In this document: positions 1-7,920 of the stretch, one piece after another | How positions within the stretch are numbered: the stretch's first letter is position 1 | How the letters are laid out: the number at the start of each line of letters is the position of its first letter | Assembly: GCA_002408065.1 (NCBI GenBank) | Contig: DHQI01000070.1 | Span: 6,273 to 29,004 of the forward strand | Origin: Bacteroidales bacterium UBA5342 | GTDB taxonomy: Bacteria > Bacteroidota > Bacteroidia > Bacteroidales > UBA5342 | Length of the DNA stretch: 22,732 bases | Direction of reading: 5' to 3' | Translations under genes and position numbers: made by a program | Notes under the pieces: generated by a model | The model's database searches: none | The model's input: only the letters and a program-made list of their open reading frames with translations | What the model was told of the DNA's origin: nothing

Positions 1-6
1 TTTTAA

Positions 7-38
7 TGATTCAATGAATCATTGAATCATTGAATCAT
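7..38. repeat. Tandem 8-bp repeat before the U32 gene
   Basis: The octamer TGAATCAT occurs three times in exact tandem (15-22, 23-30, 31-38). The preceding TGATTCA (7-13) is its inverse, so 7-21 is a 15-base palindrome centred on A14. The tract lies 12 bases before the preferred ATG at 51. The window edge hides what is upstream, so promoter or terminator roles cannot be judged. Confidence 0.8.
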
Positions 39-50
39 CAGAACATTGGA

Positions 51-1295
51 ATGAAAAGAAACGATATAGAAATAATGGCTCCGGTTGGTTCTTTTGAATC
101 TTTACAAGCCGCCATCCAGGGAGGTGCCAACTCCGTTTATTTTGGTATAGAACACTTAAATATGCGCTCGCGTTCCAGTGCCAATTTCAGCACTGAAGAC
201 CTGAAAGAAATCGTTCGCATAGCACAGGAGAATAATATCAAAACCTATCTAACCATCAACACAGTGATGTACGATAGCGATTTGAATATGATGCGTCAGA
301 TCATAGATACGGCCAAAGAAGCCAATGTTTCTGCAATTATCTGTAGCGATCAGGCAGCCCTCAGCTATGCTCATGCTCAGGGGGTAGAGATACACCTATC
401 CACACAGCTCAACGTATCCAACTATGAAACGCTGAAATTTTATGCTCACTATGCCGATGTGGTGGTTCTGGCTCGCGAACTCAACCTGGAACAAGTAGCT
501 GAAATATACCGACAAATACGCGAAGACGACCTGCGTGGTCCATCAGGCGAACGTATCCGTATCGAGATGTTTGTACACGGAGCCTTGTGCATGGCCATAT
601 CAGGAAAGTGTTACCTGAGTCTGCACGAGCAGAATTCATCGGCCAACCGTGGCGCTTGCTCACAAGTATGCCGACGGGCTTACCAAGTAAAAGATAAAGA
701 GCTGGGCATAGAACTTGAGGTTGACAATGAATACATCATGTCACCCAAAGATTTGAAAACCATTCATTTTTTGAATAAAGTATTAGATTGTGGAGTACGT
801 GTACTAAAAATAGAAGGGCGCGCCCGCAGTGCAGAATATGTCAAAACGGTGAGCCAATGTTATAACGAAGCAGTAGAAGCATATCTGGATGAATCGTTCA
901 CTGATGAAAAAGTAAGCGACTGGAATCAACGCCTGAGCAAAGTTTTTAACCGGGGTTTCTGGAACGGTTACTATCTGGGGCAGCGCTTAGGTGAATGGAG
1001 CCACAAATATGGTTCTTCAGCCACTCACAAACGCGTTTTTATTGGCAAAGTAAGCAATTTCTTTGGCAAACTATTGGTCGCAGAAACTAAGATTGAATCA
1101 TTTGGATTATCCGTGGGCGAAGAAATCATCATCACCGGCGACACTACTGGTGTAGTAGAAAAAGTAGTGGAAGACATACGCCTCGACTTGAAATCAGTAG
1201 ACTCTTGTACCAAAGGAGATTTGATCTCTATCCACATCGGCCAAAAAATCAGACGCGGTGATAGAATATATAAAATGGTAAAAACAAATTCCTGA
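51..1295 (+). CDS. U32 peptidase-family protein, TrhP-like (tRNA U34 hydroxylation)
   Basis: This 414-residue cytosolic protein has the U32 family signature near residues 172-190 (EMFVHGALCMAISGKCYLS) followed by a second cysteine pair. The four cysteines C180, C187, C203 and C207 have the spacing expected of the Fe-S-type cluster of this family. The N-terminal motif IMAPVGSFESLQAAIQGGA is typical. Despite the name, the characterised bacterial homologues TrhP and RlhA act in prephenate-dependent hydroxylation of tRNA U34 or 23S rRNA; the length (about 410-450 in TrhP, longer in RlhA) favours TrhP, by inference. The frame is open back to a TTG at 30, but that part is the repeat tract, so ATG 51 is preferred. 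The DUF819 gene follows after 61 bases. The exact RNA substrate cannot be read from the sequence. Confidence 0.85.
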   Translation: MKRNDIEIMAPVGSFESLQAAIQGGANSVYFGIEHLNMRSRSSANFSTEDLKEIVRIAQENNIKTYLTINTVMYDSDLNMMRQIIDTAKEANVSAIICSDQAALSYAHAQGVEIHLSTQLNVSNYETLKFYAHYADVVVLARELNLEQVAEIYRQIREDDLRGPSGERIRIEMFVHGALCMAISGKCYLSLHEQNSSANRGACSQVCRRAYQVKDKELGIELEVDNEYIMSPKDLKTIHFLNKVLDCGVRVLKIEGRARSAEYVKTVSQCYNEAVEAYLDESFTDEKVSDWNQRLSKVFNRGFWNGYYLGQRLGEWSHKYGSSATHKRVFIGKVSNFFGKLLVAETKIESFGLSVGEEIIITGDTTGVVEKVVEDIRLDLKSVDSCTKGDLISIHIGQKIRRGDRIYKMVKTNS

Positions 1296-1356
1296 TTCAG
1301 AATAGAAGTTATCCCAATCTTGAATATTGAATTTTAATATCTTGAATGACAACAAA

Positions 1357-2493
1357 ATGCCATTACCTATACTCATAATCACCTACCTCCTCTCTCCCGC
1401 CCTCATCCTCTATCTGTGTCAGCAACACAAATGGATGGACAACGTGGGGGCTGTACTGTGGGCCTACTTGTTGGGTTTAGCCATAGGCAACTTCGACCTT
1501 TTACCAGACAATGCAGCCAAGGCTCAGGATCTAATCACACTGTTAACAGTTACTTTATCAATCCCCTTGATGCTTTTTTCATCCAATATAAGAGATTGGA
1601 AAACTATGGCCGGTAGTGCTATCAAGTCTTTACTAGCAGGTGTTTTTGCAGTTATCTTGGCCATACTCCTTGGTTTCGTCGTATTACAAAACAGCGGTAT
1701 CGAAGCCCCTGAAAAAATTGGAGGTATGTTGGTAGGCGTTTACACCGGAGGTACCCCCAACCTGGCAGCACTCAAATTAATGCTGGATGTAGATAATGAC
1801 ACCTACCTCACCCTCCATACCTACGACATGCTGGTGTCTTTTGTTTTTCTGGTATTTATGATCACCGTAGGTCAACGGGTTTTAGGCCTTATACTCCCAA
1901 AAAAAATTGAATTCGGGACCAAAGACAACAAGCACGAAAGCGCTGAATCAAGAACATTTACAACGAAAGAAAAACTAAGATCAGTAGCTTTTTCCCTCTT
2001 GATAGCCACCATTATCTTTGGCATAGCCGGAGCTTTGAGCCTTCTTTTTGACCAAAGTCACCAAATGGTGATTGTTATCCTCACCATTACTACACTGGGC
2101 ATTGCAGCCTCTTTCAACCGCAAAATTAATCGTACACCACTCAGTTTTGATACCGGAATGTATCTGATTCTTATCTTTAGTGTGGTAGTCGCCTCTATGG
2201 TGGATATACAATCTTTCATCACCGAACCACCAAGAGTTTTCTATTACATTCTGTTTGCGGTATTTGTAAGTTTGATTCTACACGTGTTGATATCTCGTTT
2301 GTTTAAAGTTGACGTAGATACCACAATTGTCGTTTCAACTTCGTTAATTTGCAGTCCGGCTTTTGTACCTTTTGTGGCCACAGCTATAAAGAATAAAAAA
2401 GTGATACTGGGGGGTATCACAGCAGGCCTTATAGGTTTTGTCATTGGTAATTACCTGGGCTTTGCAATAAGTAAATTATTAACTTTAATATAA
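1357..2493 (+). CDS. DUF819 family multi-pass membrane protein (YjcL-like)
   Basis: A 378-residue inner-membrane protein with about ten hydrophobic segments. The family-typical GVYTGGTPNLAAL motif lies at residues 127-139, followed by LKLMLDVDND, and a matching C-terminal half ends in a Gly-rich helix (GGITAGLIGFVIGNYLG). DUF819 proteins such as Bacillus YjcL are presumed transporters with no assigned substrate. A charged loop near residues 180-210 separates two membrane halves. The frame could start at TTG 1327, but those codons fall in an AT-rich TTGAAT-type leader, so ATG 1357 (MPLPIL) is taken. It lies between the U32 gene and a DUF4494 gene with gaps of 61 and 44 bases, consistent with one transcript. 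The family is secure; the function is unknown. Confidence 0.85.
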   Translation: MPLPILIITYLLSPALILYLCQQHKWMDNVGAVLWAYLLGLAIGNFDLLPDNAAKAQDLITLLTVTLSIPLMLFSSNIRDWKTMAGSAIKSLLAGVFAVILAILLGFVVLQNSGIEAPEKIGGMLVGVYTGGTPNLAALKLMLDVDNDTYLTLHTYDMLVSFVFLVFMITVGQRVLGLILPKKIEFGTKDNKHESAESRTFTTKEKLRSVAFSLLIATIIFGIAGALSLLFDQSHQMVIVILTITTLGIAASFNRKINRTPLSFDTGMYLILIFSVVVASMVDIQSFITEPPRVFYYILFAVFVSLILHVLISRLFKVDVDTTIVVSTSLICSPAFVPFVATAIKNKKVILGGITAGLIGFVIGNYLGFAISKLLTLI

Positions 2494-2537
2494 ATTGCCA
2501 ATAGCTATATGCTATCTGGATAACAACTTATTATAAT

Positions 2538-3119
2538 ATGAACAACTGGTTTGAAGTAAAAGTAAAATACGAGAAAATTGACGAAAGAGGCGCTGCTAAA
2601 AAAGTCACAGAGCCTTACGTTTTAGACGCCATGACCTTTACCGAGGCAGAAGCACGCGCTATTCAGGAATTACACCCTTACCTTAACGGTGAATTCATCA
2701 TCAGCAACATAGCCCGTGCTAACTACAGTGAACTATTTCCTTTTGACGATGGCGACCGCTGGTTTAAATGTAAAATAGCTTATGTATCCATCGACGAAGA
2801 AAAAGGTACAGAAAAACGCAAGGCTACCTATGTGTTGGTGCAAGCCAATGACGTAAAACATGCTTGGGAAAACCTGACTAAAAGTATGGAAAGCTATATG
2901 GGTGACTACGAAGTCAACTCCATTCAGGAAACAGCCATTATGGACGTATTCCCTTACTCGGCCGATAATATAGCCAGCGCCCCAACGGCGGCATCTCCTG
3001 CAATTGGCGAAAAAGTAGAGGTAGCAGAAGAAACAGAAGTAGAAACTGAAGACGAAACAGCACCTGAAGAGGAAGAAGCAATAGAAGAAACAAACAACGA
3101 AGAGGAAAAAGAAGACTAA
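2538..3119 (+). CDS. DUF4494 protein with an acidic C-terminal tail
   Basis: A 193-residue soluble protein. Residues 1-150 contain two related halves: WFEVKVKYEKIDERGAAKKV at 4 and WFKCKIAYVSIDEEKGTEKR near 75, each followed by an aromatic strand and a helix. This is the arrangement of the Bacteroidota-specific DUF4494 family, whose function is unknown. Residues 158-193 form a tail with 18 Glu and 2 Asp in 36 residues, probably disordered. The gene sits 44 bases after the DUF819 gene and 52 bases before ispG in the same direction. The minus strand of the acidic tail stays open for a long Phe/Cys-rich frame, which is a composition artefact. Family assignment is from the duplicated W-F-x-V/C-K pattern. 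Confidence 0.85.
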   Translation: MNNWFEVKVKYEKIDERGAAKKVTEPYVLDAMTFTEAEARAIQELHPYLNGEFIISNIARANYSELFPFDDGDRWFKCKIAYVSIDEEKGTEKRKATYVLVQANDVKHAWENLTKSMESYMGDYEVNSIQETAIMDVFPYSADNIASAPTAASPAIGEKVEVAEETEVETEDETAPEEEEAIEETNNEEEKED

Positions 3120-3171
3120 AGATAAATGCCTAAAAAGCAACGGGCAGCCCCTTAAAGAAAGACTTATAATT

Positions 3172-4785
3172 ATGAACACCTTTAAATCCATACCAGTCAG
3201 CATTGGTAATATTGAAATGGGTGGCAATAACCCCATCCGCATACAATCAATGACTAACACCGACACCAACGATACGACTGCTACAGTAGAGCAGGCCATC
3301 CGTATCATTGAGGCTGGCGGTGAACTGGTAAGGGTAACAGCACAAGGTGTTCGTGAAGCTAAGAATGTAAAGAACATCAAAGCGGAAATGGTCAAACGTG
3401 GGTATCCTCAACCTTTAGTGGTCGATATCCATTTTAACCCGGCAGCCGCTTACGAAGCAGCTAAACATGCTGACAAGGTTCGTATTAATCCGGGGAATTT
3501 TGCCGACACAAAATCAGGTGAAAGTGGTTTGGAGAAGGTAAGAGAGAAATTTATTCCTTTTCTCGACCTTTGTAAGGAGCACCAAACAGCTATCCGCATA
3601 GGCGTTAACCATGGCTCCCTATCGGCCCGTATGATGGAGCAATATGGCGATACTCCCAAAGGCATGGTCGCTTCTTGCATAGAATATTTGCAAATAGCTC
3701 AAGAGAAAGATTTCTCTGACATTGTCATCTCCATCAAATCCAGCAACACCCGTGTTATGGTACATACTGTTCGTCTGATGGTAAAAACAATGCAGGAAAA
3801 CAATATGGCCTTTCCCCTGCATTTGGGCGTAACAGAAGCCGGTGATGCCGAAGATGGCCGCATAAAATCAGCAGTAGGTACAGGCGCATTACTTTGCGAC
3901 GGCATCGGTGATACCATACGGGTTTCATTAAGCGAAGCCCCTGAAAATGAAATACCGGTAGCTAAAGCTTTGGTTGAAATTGCAAAAAAAAGAGATAAAA
4001 CCAGAAACTTACCTATTGGTGGCGAAGAATTCTATTCTCCCTATCAATATAAAAAACGTGAAAGCTATGCTCTGGGAACTGTAGGCGGCAACAATAAGGC
4101 TGTTGTTTTAACTGAATTGCCCAACGATGTGGATGTTGTAGAATTAAAAAGCGATCAGGTAATCTGCGTAAAAGCCATTCAGAAATTATCGCAAAAAAAA
4201 TCACTCATCGTTGCACGGACATCACATCCTAATGTTATGGCTGCCCACCGTTCACTAATGCTTCGCCTCCAGCTACTCCGCATTAATGCACCGGTTATTT
4301 TTTCTTACAATAGTGACACCACCAACAAAGAGCAATACCAACTGGAAGCTGCCACTGAGCTTGGCGGACTTTTGCTTGATGGTTTTGGCGACGGCCTGAT
4401 GCTTGAAGGTCATTTTGACAAAGATTTTCTTGAAAAAACCGCTTACAACATACTGCAAGCGTCTCGCGTCTTATTTACTAAAACCGAATATATTTCCTGT
4501 CCAGGCTGTGGCCGTACTCTTTTTGGCTTGGAAGAAGTCATAGCGCAAATCAAAGCCAAAACATCACATCTGAAAGGATTAAAAATCGGCATCATGGGCT
4601 GCATCGTTAATGGCCCCGGCGAAATGGCCGACGCTGACTATGGCTATGTAGGTGCTGGTAAAGGTAAAATTTCGCTTTACAAAGCTCAGGATTGCATCAA
4701 AAAGAATATTCCACAAGAAGATGCTTTAGGCGAACTCATTCAGCTAATAAAAGATAACGGCGACTGGGTAGACCCCAAGAGCTGA
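3172..4785 (+). CDS. ispG: 4-hydroxy-3-methylbut-2-enyl diphosphate synthase (IspG/GcpE), long form
   Basis: This enzyme of the MEP isoprenoid pathway reductively converts methylerythritol cyclodiphosphate to HMBPP with a [4Fe-4S] cluster. Residues 1 to about 265 are the TIM-barrel half (IPVSIGNIEMGGNNPIRIQS, then RVTAQGVREA and VDIHFNP). The C-terminal domain carries the cluster ligands C443 and C446 in CPGCGR, and C477 plus E484 in GCIVNGPGE, equivalent to the three Cys and one Glu of E. coli IspG. Between them, about residues 270-430 form an extra domain absent from the E. coli enzyme (about 370 residues) but known in plants, Chlamydia and Bacteroidota. At 537 residues it is somewhat shorter than the roughly 600 I recall for other Bacteroidota forms. 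It is last in a four-gene set; no convincing terminator follows. Confidence 0.95.
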   Translation: MNTFKSIPVSIGNIEMGGNNPIRIQSMTNTDTNDTTATVEQAIRIIEAGGELVRVTAQGVREAKNVKNIKAEMVKRGYPQPLVVDIHFNPAAAYEAAKHADKVRINPGNFADTKSGESGLEKVREKFIPFLDLCKEHQTAIRIGVNHGSLSARMMEQYGDTPKGMVASCIEYLQIAQEKDFSDIVISIKSSNTRVMVHTVRLMVKTMQENNMAFPLHLGVTEAGDAEDGRIKSAVGTGALLCDGIGDTIRVSLSEAPENEIPVAKALVEIAKKRDKTRNLPIGGEEFYSPYQYKKRESYALGTVGGNNKAVVLTELPNDVDVVELKSDQVICVKAIQKLSQKKSLIVARTSHPNVMAAHRSLMLRLQLLRINAPVIFSYNSDTTNKEQYQLEAATELGGLLLDGFGDGLMLEGHFDKDFLEKTAYNILQASRVLFTKTEYISCPGCGRTLFGLEEVIAQIKAKTSHLKGLKIGIMGCIVNGPGEMADADYGYVGAGKGKISLYKAQDCIKKNIPQEDALGELIQLIKDNGDWVDPKS

Positions 4786-4881
4786 AGTAACAGAGTAGCG
4801 AAGAATAATGATACATCAAAAAAAATCCTGTAACCTCATTCCCTTGTAAATATCATAAGTTATAATGAAAAAAGAGCTTAG

Positions 4882-4909
4882 CTTGACACTTAGCTTTTAA
4901 CTACTTTTG
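4882..4909 (+). promoter_or_regulatory. Predicted promoter of the TonB-type receptor gene
   Basis: TACTTTTG at 4902-4909 matches the Bacteroidota -7 consensus TAnnTTTG exactly. CTTG at 4882-4885 (part of TTGACA) is a plausible -33 element, although its 16-base spacer is shorter than the usual 19-20. The predicted mRNA would start near 4915 with a leader of about 65 bases. The -7 box lies in one arm of an inverted repeat. Confidence 0.5.
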
Positions 4910-4977
4910 TGTTTCGTTGAATAAGTAGGTTTCCCCTTCTTTTTTCAAATCCTAATTACCCTAAAAAACACAAAAGT
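4903..4977. repeat. 12-bp perfect inverted repeat around the receptor leader
   Basis: ACTTTTGTGTTT at 4903-4914 and AAACACAAAAGT at 4966-4977 are exact reverse complements separated by 51 bases. The left arm overlaps the -7 box and the right arm ends four bases before the ATG at 4982. It may be a DNA-level operator or, if transcription starts further upstream, an RNA stem hiding the ribosome site. Confidence 0.6.
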
Positions 4978-4981
4978 CTGT

Positions 4982-7570
4982 ATGAAAATAAGAACTTTAA
5001 TATTAGCAATACTATTCATTACTTTCAACACCTTTGCCGGAAGTATCAAAGGTCATATCGTCAACAGTCAGGGCGGACAGGGCGTCTCATACGCCTCAGT
5101 CGCGATTGTCAAAAATGGTGAGCAAGAAGCTTTTGCAGGAGCAATTTCTGACGATCAAGGCAATTTTATAGTTAGAAACATTCCCAACGGAGAATACAGT
5201 GCCAGCATTTCATTTCTGGGCTTCGACACCAAAGAAATTCCTGACATCAAAGTCAATCCGGGCAATAGCCGGGTGGAACTGGGAACCATCGTTCTGAAGC
5301 CCTCTGCTGTAAGCATAGAGGAAGTTGAAGTCAACGCTACTGCACAAACTGCAGTACAAAAAATAGACCGGCAAACTTACCGTGCTACCGATTTTGAAAC
5401 AGCACAAGGCGGAACGGCTATCGACATTTTAGATAAGCTACCCTCCGTTTCTGTTGATGGCGAGGGCAATGTTAGTATGCGGGGAACGTCGGACTTTATG
5501 GTCTACATCAATGGCAAACCAACCCAAAGCAATGCCTCTATGGTGCTTAGCCAAATCCCTGCCGACCAGATTCAAAACGTGGATATTATCACCGTACCAA
5601 CATCAAAATATGACGCTCAGGGTAAAGGCGGTATCATCAATATTAGTACGAAACGCGGTACTATGGATGGTCTTTCTGTAATAGCCAACAGTATGATTGG
5701 CGGCACGCCGTGGACAAACGATGATGATGTATACAGCCATCAGTCACTGAATAATAACCGTTATAACGCCGGCCTCAACTTACTCTATAACAAAGATAAA
5801 CTATCCGTAAACGCTGCCCTTAACTTCCAGCACCGCAACAATAAAGGTCGGGGAATCATTGACCCGTACATATACCAACAAGCTGGAGAAGTTACTAATG
5901 GTTATGATGGGATGTATTATATCTTTGATGGTGAAGGTTCACGTCCCAAATGGCATGGCAATATGATGTTTAGTGCAGGAGCCAGCTATCAGTTAACTGA
6001 AAATTCAGAACTGGCAGCCAGCTACCAGTATTCAGACCGCGAAAGTGGCCGTACCGCCAACTATAAATACGATGCCTATTTTGCCAATAGTCATAACAGT
6101 GCCCCTGTTGCAGAATTAGAAAAAATCTACAACCCTAACGACATTCACCGCGATGCTTACTTCAGCAACTTTAGTCTGGATTACAATCTTAAGCTCAATA
6201 AAAAAGAAAAATTAAGCACCTCTTTCACTTATGAAAGTTCGGAGCTTAAACAAACCATCGACAACAAAGAATTCTCTTACACAGGTGAACAGTACTATTT
6301 AGATCAAAGTCCAGATTTCCATTCTTTCCAGAGTGATAAAACGCCTTTGCAGGCTTACCGTTTTGCTATTAATTACGAAAAAGCCTATGATAATGGTAAC
6401 AATTTAGGTTTAGGACTCCAACCACAATGGGTAAGACTGGATGGCATCTACGAGTACGACACCATTGTGGGCAATGAATTCTGGGGCGACACCGAAAGTT
6501 ATGACAACAGTATAGACCTAAAACGAGACATCTATGCAGCCTATGCTGATTTTGCGGGTTCAAAAGGCAAAATTGATTACATCATTGGTTTGCGTATGGA
6601 ATATATGAATCAGGAAATGAATGTGGCCAACACGGGTTACTTCGATTACGTATACAGTTATTTCGATGAAGTTGGAGACGGTCGCGATTTTAATCAAAAA
6701 GACTTTATTCAAAACAAACTGGACCTCTTCCCTAGCCTCCATCTGGCCTACAATGCCAATGATGTTAACACGCTATCTTTAGCTGTCAGCCGACGCATCA
6801 ACCGTCCGCCGGCAAAAGATATGGCTCCCTTCCTGTATCGTCGTCATCAGGAAATTTATGAAATGGGCGACCCCTTGCTGGAACCGGAATACATTTTAAA
6901 TGCCGAACTTAACTACAACAGAAAATTAGGAAAACACGACATGACCATTACTGGTTTTTATCGCGACGTGGAAAATGCCATTTACCGCGTCAACCGTGTG
7001 GCCTATGATATGGGTAACCCCGGAGGCGTATTGCTACGCAGCTATACCAATGCCGGCGACCAGATAGCCTTAGGTGCTGAAATGGGCCTTAACCTTGACC
7101 TTGCAGACAAAGTAAAAGTCTTTGTAGGAGGTGCATTATACGATTTCCGCGTGATAGCCGACGACGAGCTATTGGGTGAAAGCCGCGACAGCCACAGCAC
7201 CAACTGGAACATAAAATCAAACCTTAACTGGAACATCACAAAGCCCTTAAAACTAACGGTGGATTATTCTATCAAATCAGGTAGTGTAACACCTCAAGGC
7301 GAAAAACTGGAATTCCAAGCCTTGAACGCCGCACTAAACTTTGCTCCCAAAAAATGGCAGGGTTGGATCTTTTCGGCCAAAATGCTTGACCTATTGGGGA
7401 CGAACCAGACAGGTGGTTATACTGCTGCTTACGAAGGAAATCAGATACTGCTGCGCCGCGACTACGTATACGACTACGAAGGTCAGATAATAGAAATCGG
7501 CGCTAAATACACTTTTAACAGCAAGAAGATCAAAGCCAACAGAGCTCTTCTTGGCGATGATTATTTTTAA
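4982..7570 (+). CDS. TonB-dependent-receptor-like outer-membrane beta-barrel protein
   Basis: An 862-residue outer-membrane protein. It has a signal peptide at residues 1-19 (MKIRTLILAILFITFNTFA), a carboxypeptidase-regulatory-like beta-sandwich at about 20-110 (GHIVNSQGGQGVSYASVAI, then GNFIVRNIPNGEYSASISFLGF), a plug domain at about 135-230 (LDKLPSVSVDGEGNVSMRGTS, then YDAQGKGGIINISTKRG), and a long barrel rich in alternating aromatic strands ending in a terminal Phe. This matches the 'outer membrane protein beta-barrel family' members of the TonB-receptor superfamily. No SusD-like lipoprotein gene is adjacent, so it is not an obvious polysaccharide-utilisation pair; the substrate is unknown. 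It has its own promoter and leader. The following gene has a separate promoter, so it is probably monocistronic. Confidence 0.9.
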   Translation: MKIRTLILAILFITFNTFAGSIKGHIVNSQGGQGVSYASVAIVKNGEQEAFAGAISDDQGNFIVRNIPNGEYSASISFLGFDTKEIPDIKVNPGNSRVELGTIVLKPSAVSIEEVEVNATAQTAVQKIDRQTYRATDFETAQGGTAIDILDKLPSVSVDGEGNVSMRGTSDFMVYINGKPTQSNASMVLSQIPADQIQNVDIITVPTSKYDAQGKGGIINISTKRGTMDGLSVIANSMIGGTPWTNDDDVYSHQSLNNNRYNAGLNLLYNKDKLSVNAALNFQHRNNKGRGIIDPYIYQQAGEVTNGYDGMYYIFDGEGSRPKWHGNMMFSAGASYQLTENSELAASYQYSDRESGRTANYKYDAYFANSHNSAPVAELEKIYNPNDIHRDAYFSNFSLDYNLKLNKKEKLSTSFTYESSELKQTIDNKEFSYTGEQYYLDQSPDFHSFQSDKTPLQAYRFAINYEKAYDNGNNLGLGLQPQWVRLDGIYEYDTIVGNEFWGDTESYDNSIDLKRDIYAAYADFAGSKGKIDYIIGLRMEYMNQEMNVANTGYFDYVYSYFDEVGDGRDFNQKDFIQNKLDLFPSLHLAYNANDVNTLSLAVSRRINRPPAKDMAPFLYRRHQEIYEMGDPLLEPEYILNAELNYNRKLGKHDMTITGFYRDVENAIYRVNRVAYDMGNPGGVLLRSYTNAGDQIALGAEMGLNLDLADKVKVFVGGALYDFRVIADDELLGESRDSHSTNWNIKSNLNWNITKPLKLTVDYSIKSGSVTPQGEKLEFQALNAALNFAPKKWQGWIFSAKMLDLLGTNQTGGYTAAYEGNQILLRRDYVYDYEGQIIEIGAKYTFNSKKIKANRALLGDDYF

Positions 7571-7589
7571 CAGGCAAACACGAGAGCGC

Positions 7590-7621
7590 TACAATACATA
7601 GTTTTATATATTGTATCTTTG
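7590..7621 (+). promoter_or_regulatory. Predicted promoter with an overlapping inverted repeat, before the 64-aa gene
   Basis: TATCTTTG at 7614-7621 is an exact TAnnTTTG -7 box, placing a start near 7627. A perfect 7-bp inverted repeat, TACAATA (7590-7596) and TATTGTA (7609-7615), spans the region just upstream and overlaps the first two bases of the -7 box. This is the position expected for a repressor operator. No clear -33 TTTG is present. Confidence 0.45.
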
Positions 7622-7660
7622 CACCAATTCTGAATCTTGAATTTTTAATTTTAAATCCTT

Positions 7661-7855
7661 ATGGACTTTCTCTATATATTTCTCCCAATACTAGGCCTAG
7701 TCGCTATCGGTTTTCTACTTATGAGCATACGTGTTCTGATAAAGAAAAACGGTAGATTTTCGAGCCAACACATAGGCCAAAGTCGTGCTATGAAAGAACG
7801 TGGCGTACATTGTGCTCAAACGCAAGATAAAATGGAGCGTAAAAAGGCAAATTAA
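7661..7855 (+). CDS. Small single-span membrane protein, conserved-looking
   Basis: A 64-residue protein. Residues 3-30 are one hydrophobic helix (FLYIFLPILGLVAIGFLLMS) followed by a basic cytoplasmic-type stretch RVLIKKNGRF. The tail contains HIGQSRAMKERGVHCAQTQD with a single cysteine at about residue 51. Short proteins of this layout (one helix, a K/R-rich junction, an HIG or HIS motif, then a Cys-Ala-Gln-x-x-D motif) are annotated as hypothetical or 'membrane or secreted protein' across Bacteroidota; that comparison is from memory. It has its own predicted -7 box, and 65 bases separate it from the transporter gene, which also has its own -7 box. The function is unknown. Coding status is supported by the clear topology and by the start codon placed after a typical AT-rich leader. 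Confidence 0.75.
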   Translation: MDFLYIFLPILGLVAIGFLLMSIRVLIKKNGRFSSQHIGQSRAMKERGVHCAQTQDKMERKKAN

Positions 7856-7890
7856 TACCTCTTTAGAAAACAGCATATAAGAATATTGAG

Positions 7891-7918
7891 TAAATTTGCA
7901 CGCTTAAACTTTTTAAGC
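7891..7918 (+). promoter_or_regulatory. Predicted -7 box and start-proximal hairpin of the transporter gene
   Basis: TAAATTTG at 7891-7898 matches TAnnTTTG, so transcription would begin around 7903-7905. GCTTAAA (7902-7908) and TTTAAGC (7912-7918) form a perfect 7-bp stem with a three-base loop that ends two bases before the ATG at 7921. The leader would consist almost entirely of this hairpin. Confidence 0.45.
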
Positions 7919-7920
7919 CC

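Noticed and set aside
30..50. TTG start for the U32 gene at 30
   Set aside because: The added residues come from the octamer repeat tract; ATG 51 gives the family's normal N-terminus.
1327..1356. TTG start for the DUF819 gene at 1327
   Set aside because: The extra codons come from an AT-rich leader tract; ATG 1357 leads straight into the first membrane helix.
3135..3155. GGGCAGCCC inverted repeat before ispG
   Set aside because: A four-base stem with a one-base loop cannot form a real hairpin.
2733..3395. 220-codon open frame on the minus strand, rich in Phe and Cys
   Set aside because: It is the antisense of the Glu-rich DUF4494 tail (GAA/GAG read as TTC/CTC) and overlaps two well-supported genes; composition explains its openness.
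4865..4900. Possible terminator of ispG (GAGCTTAGC against TTAGCTTTT)
   Set aside because: The arms do not pair without several mismatches; they contain a direct rather than an inverted repeat of CTTAGC.
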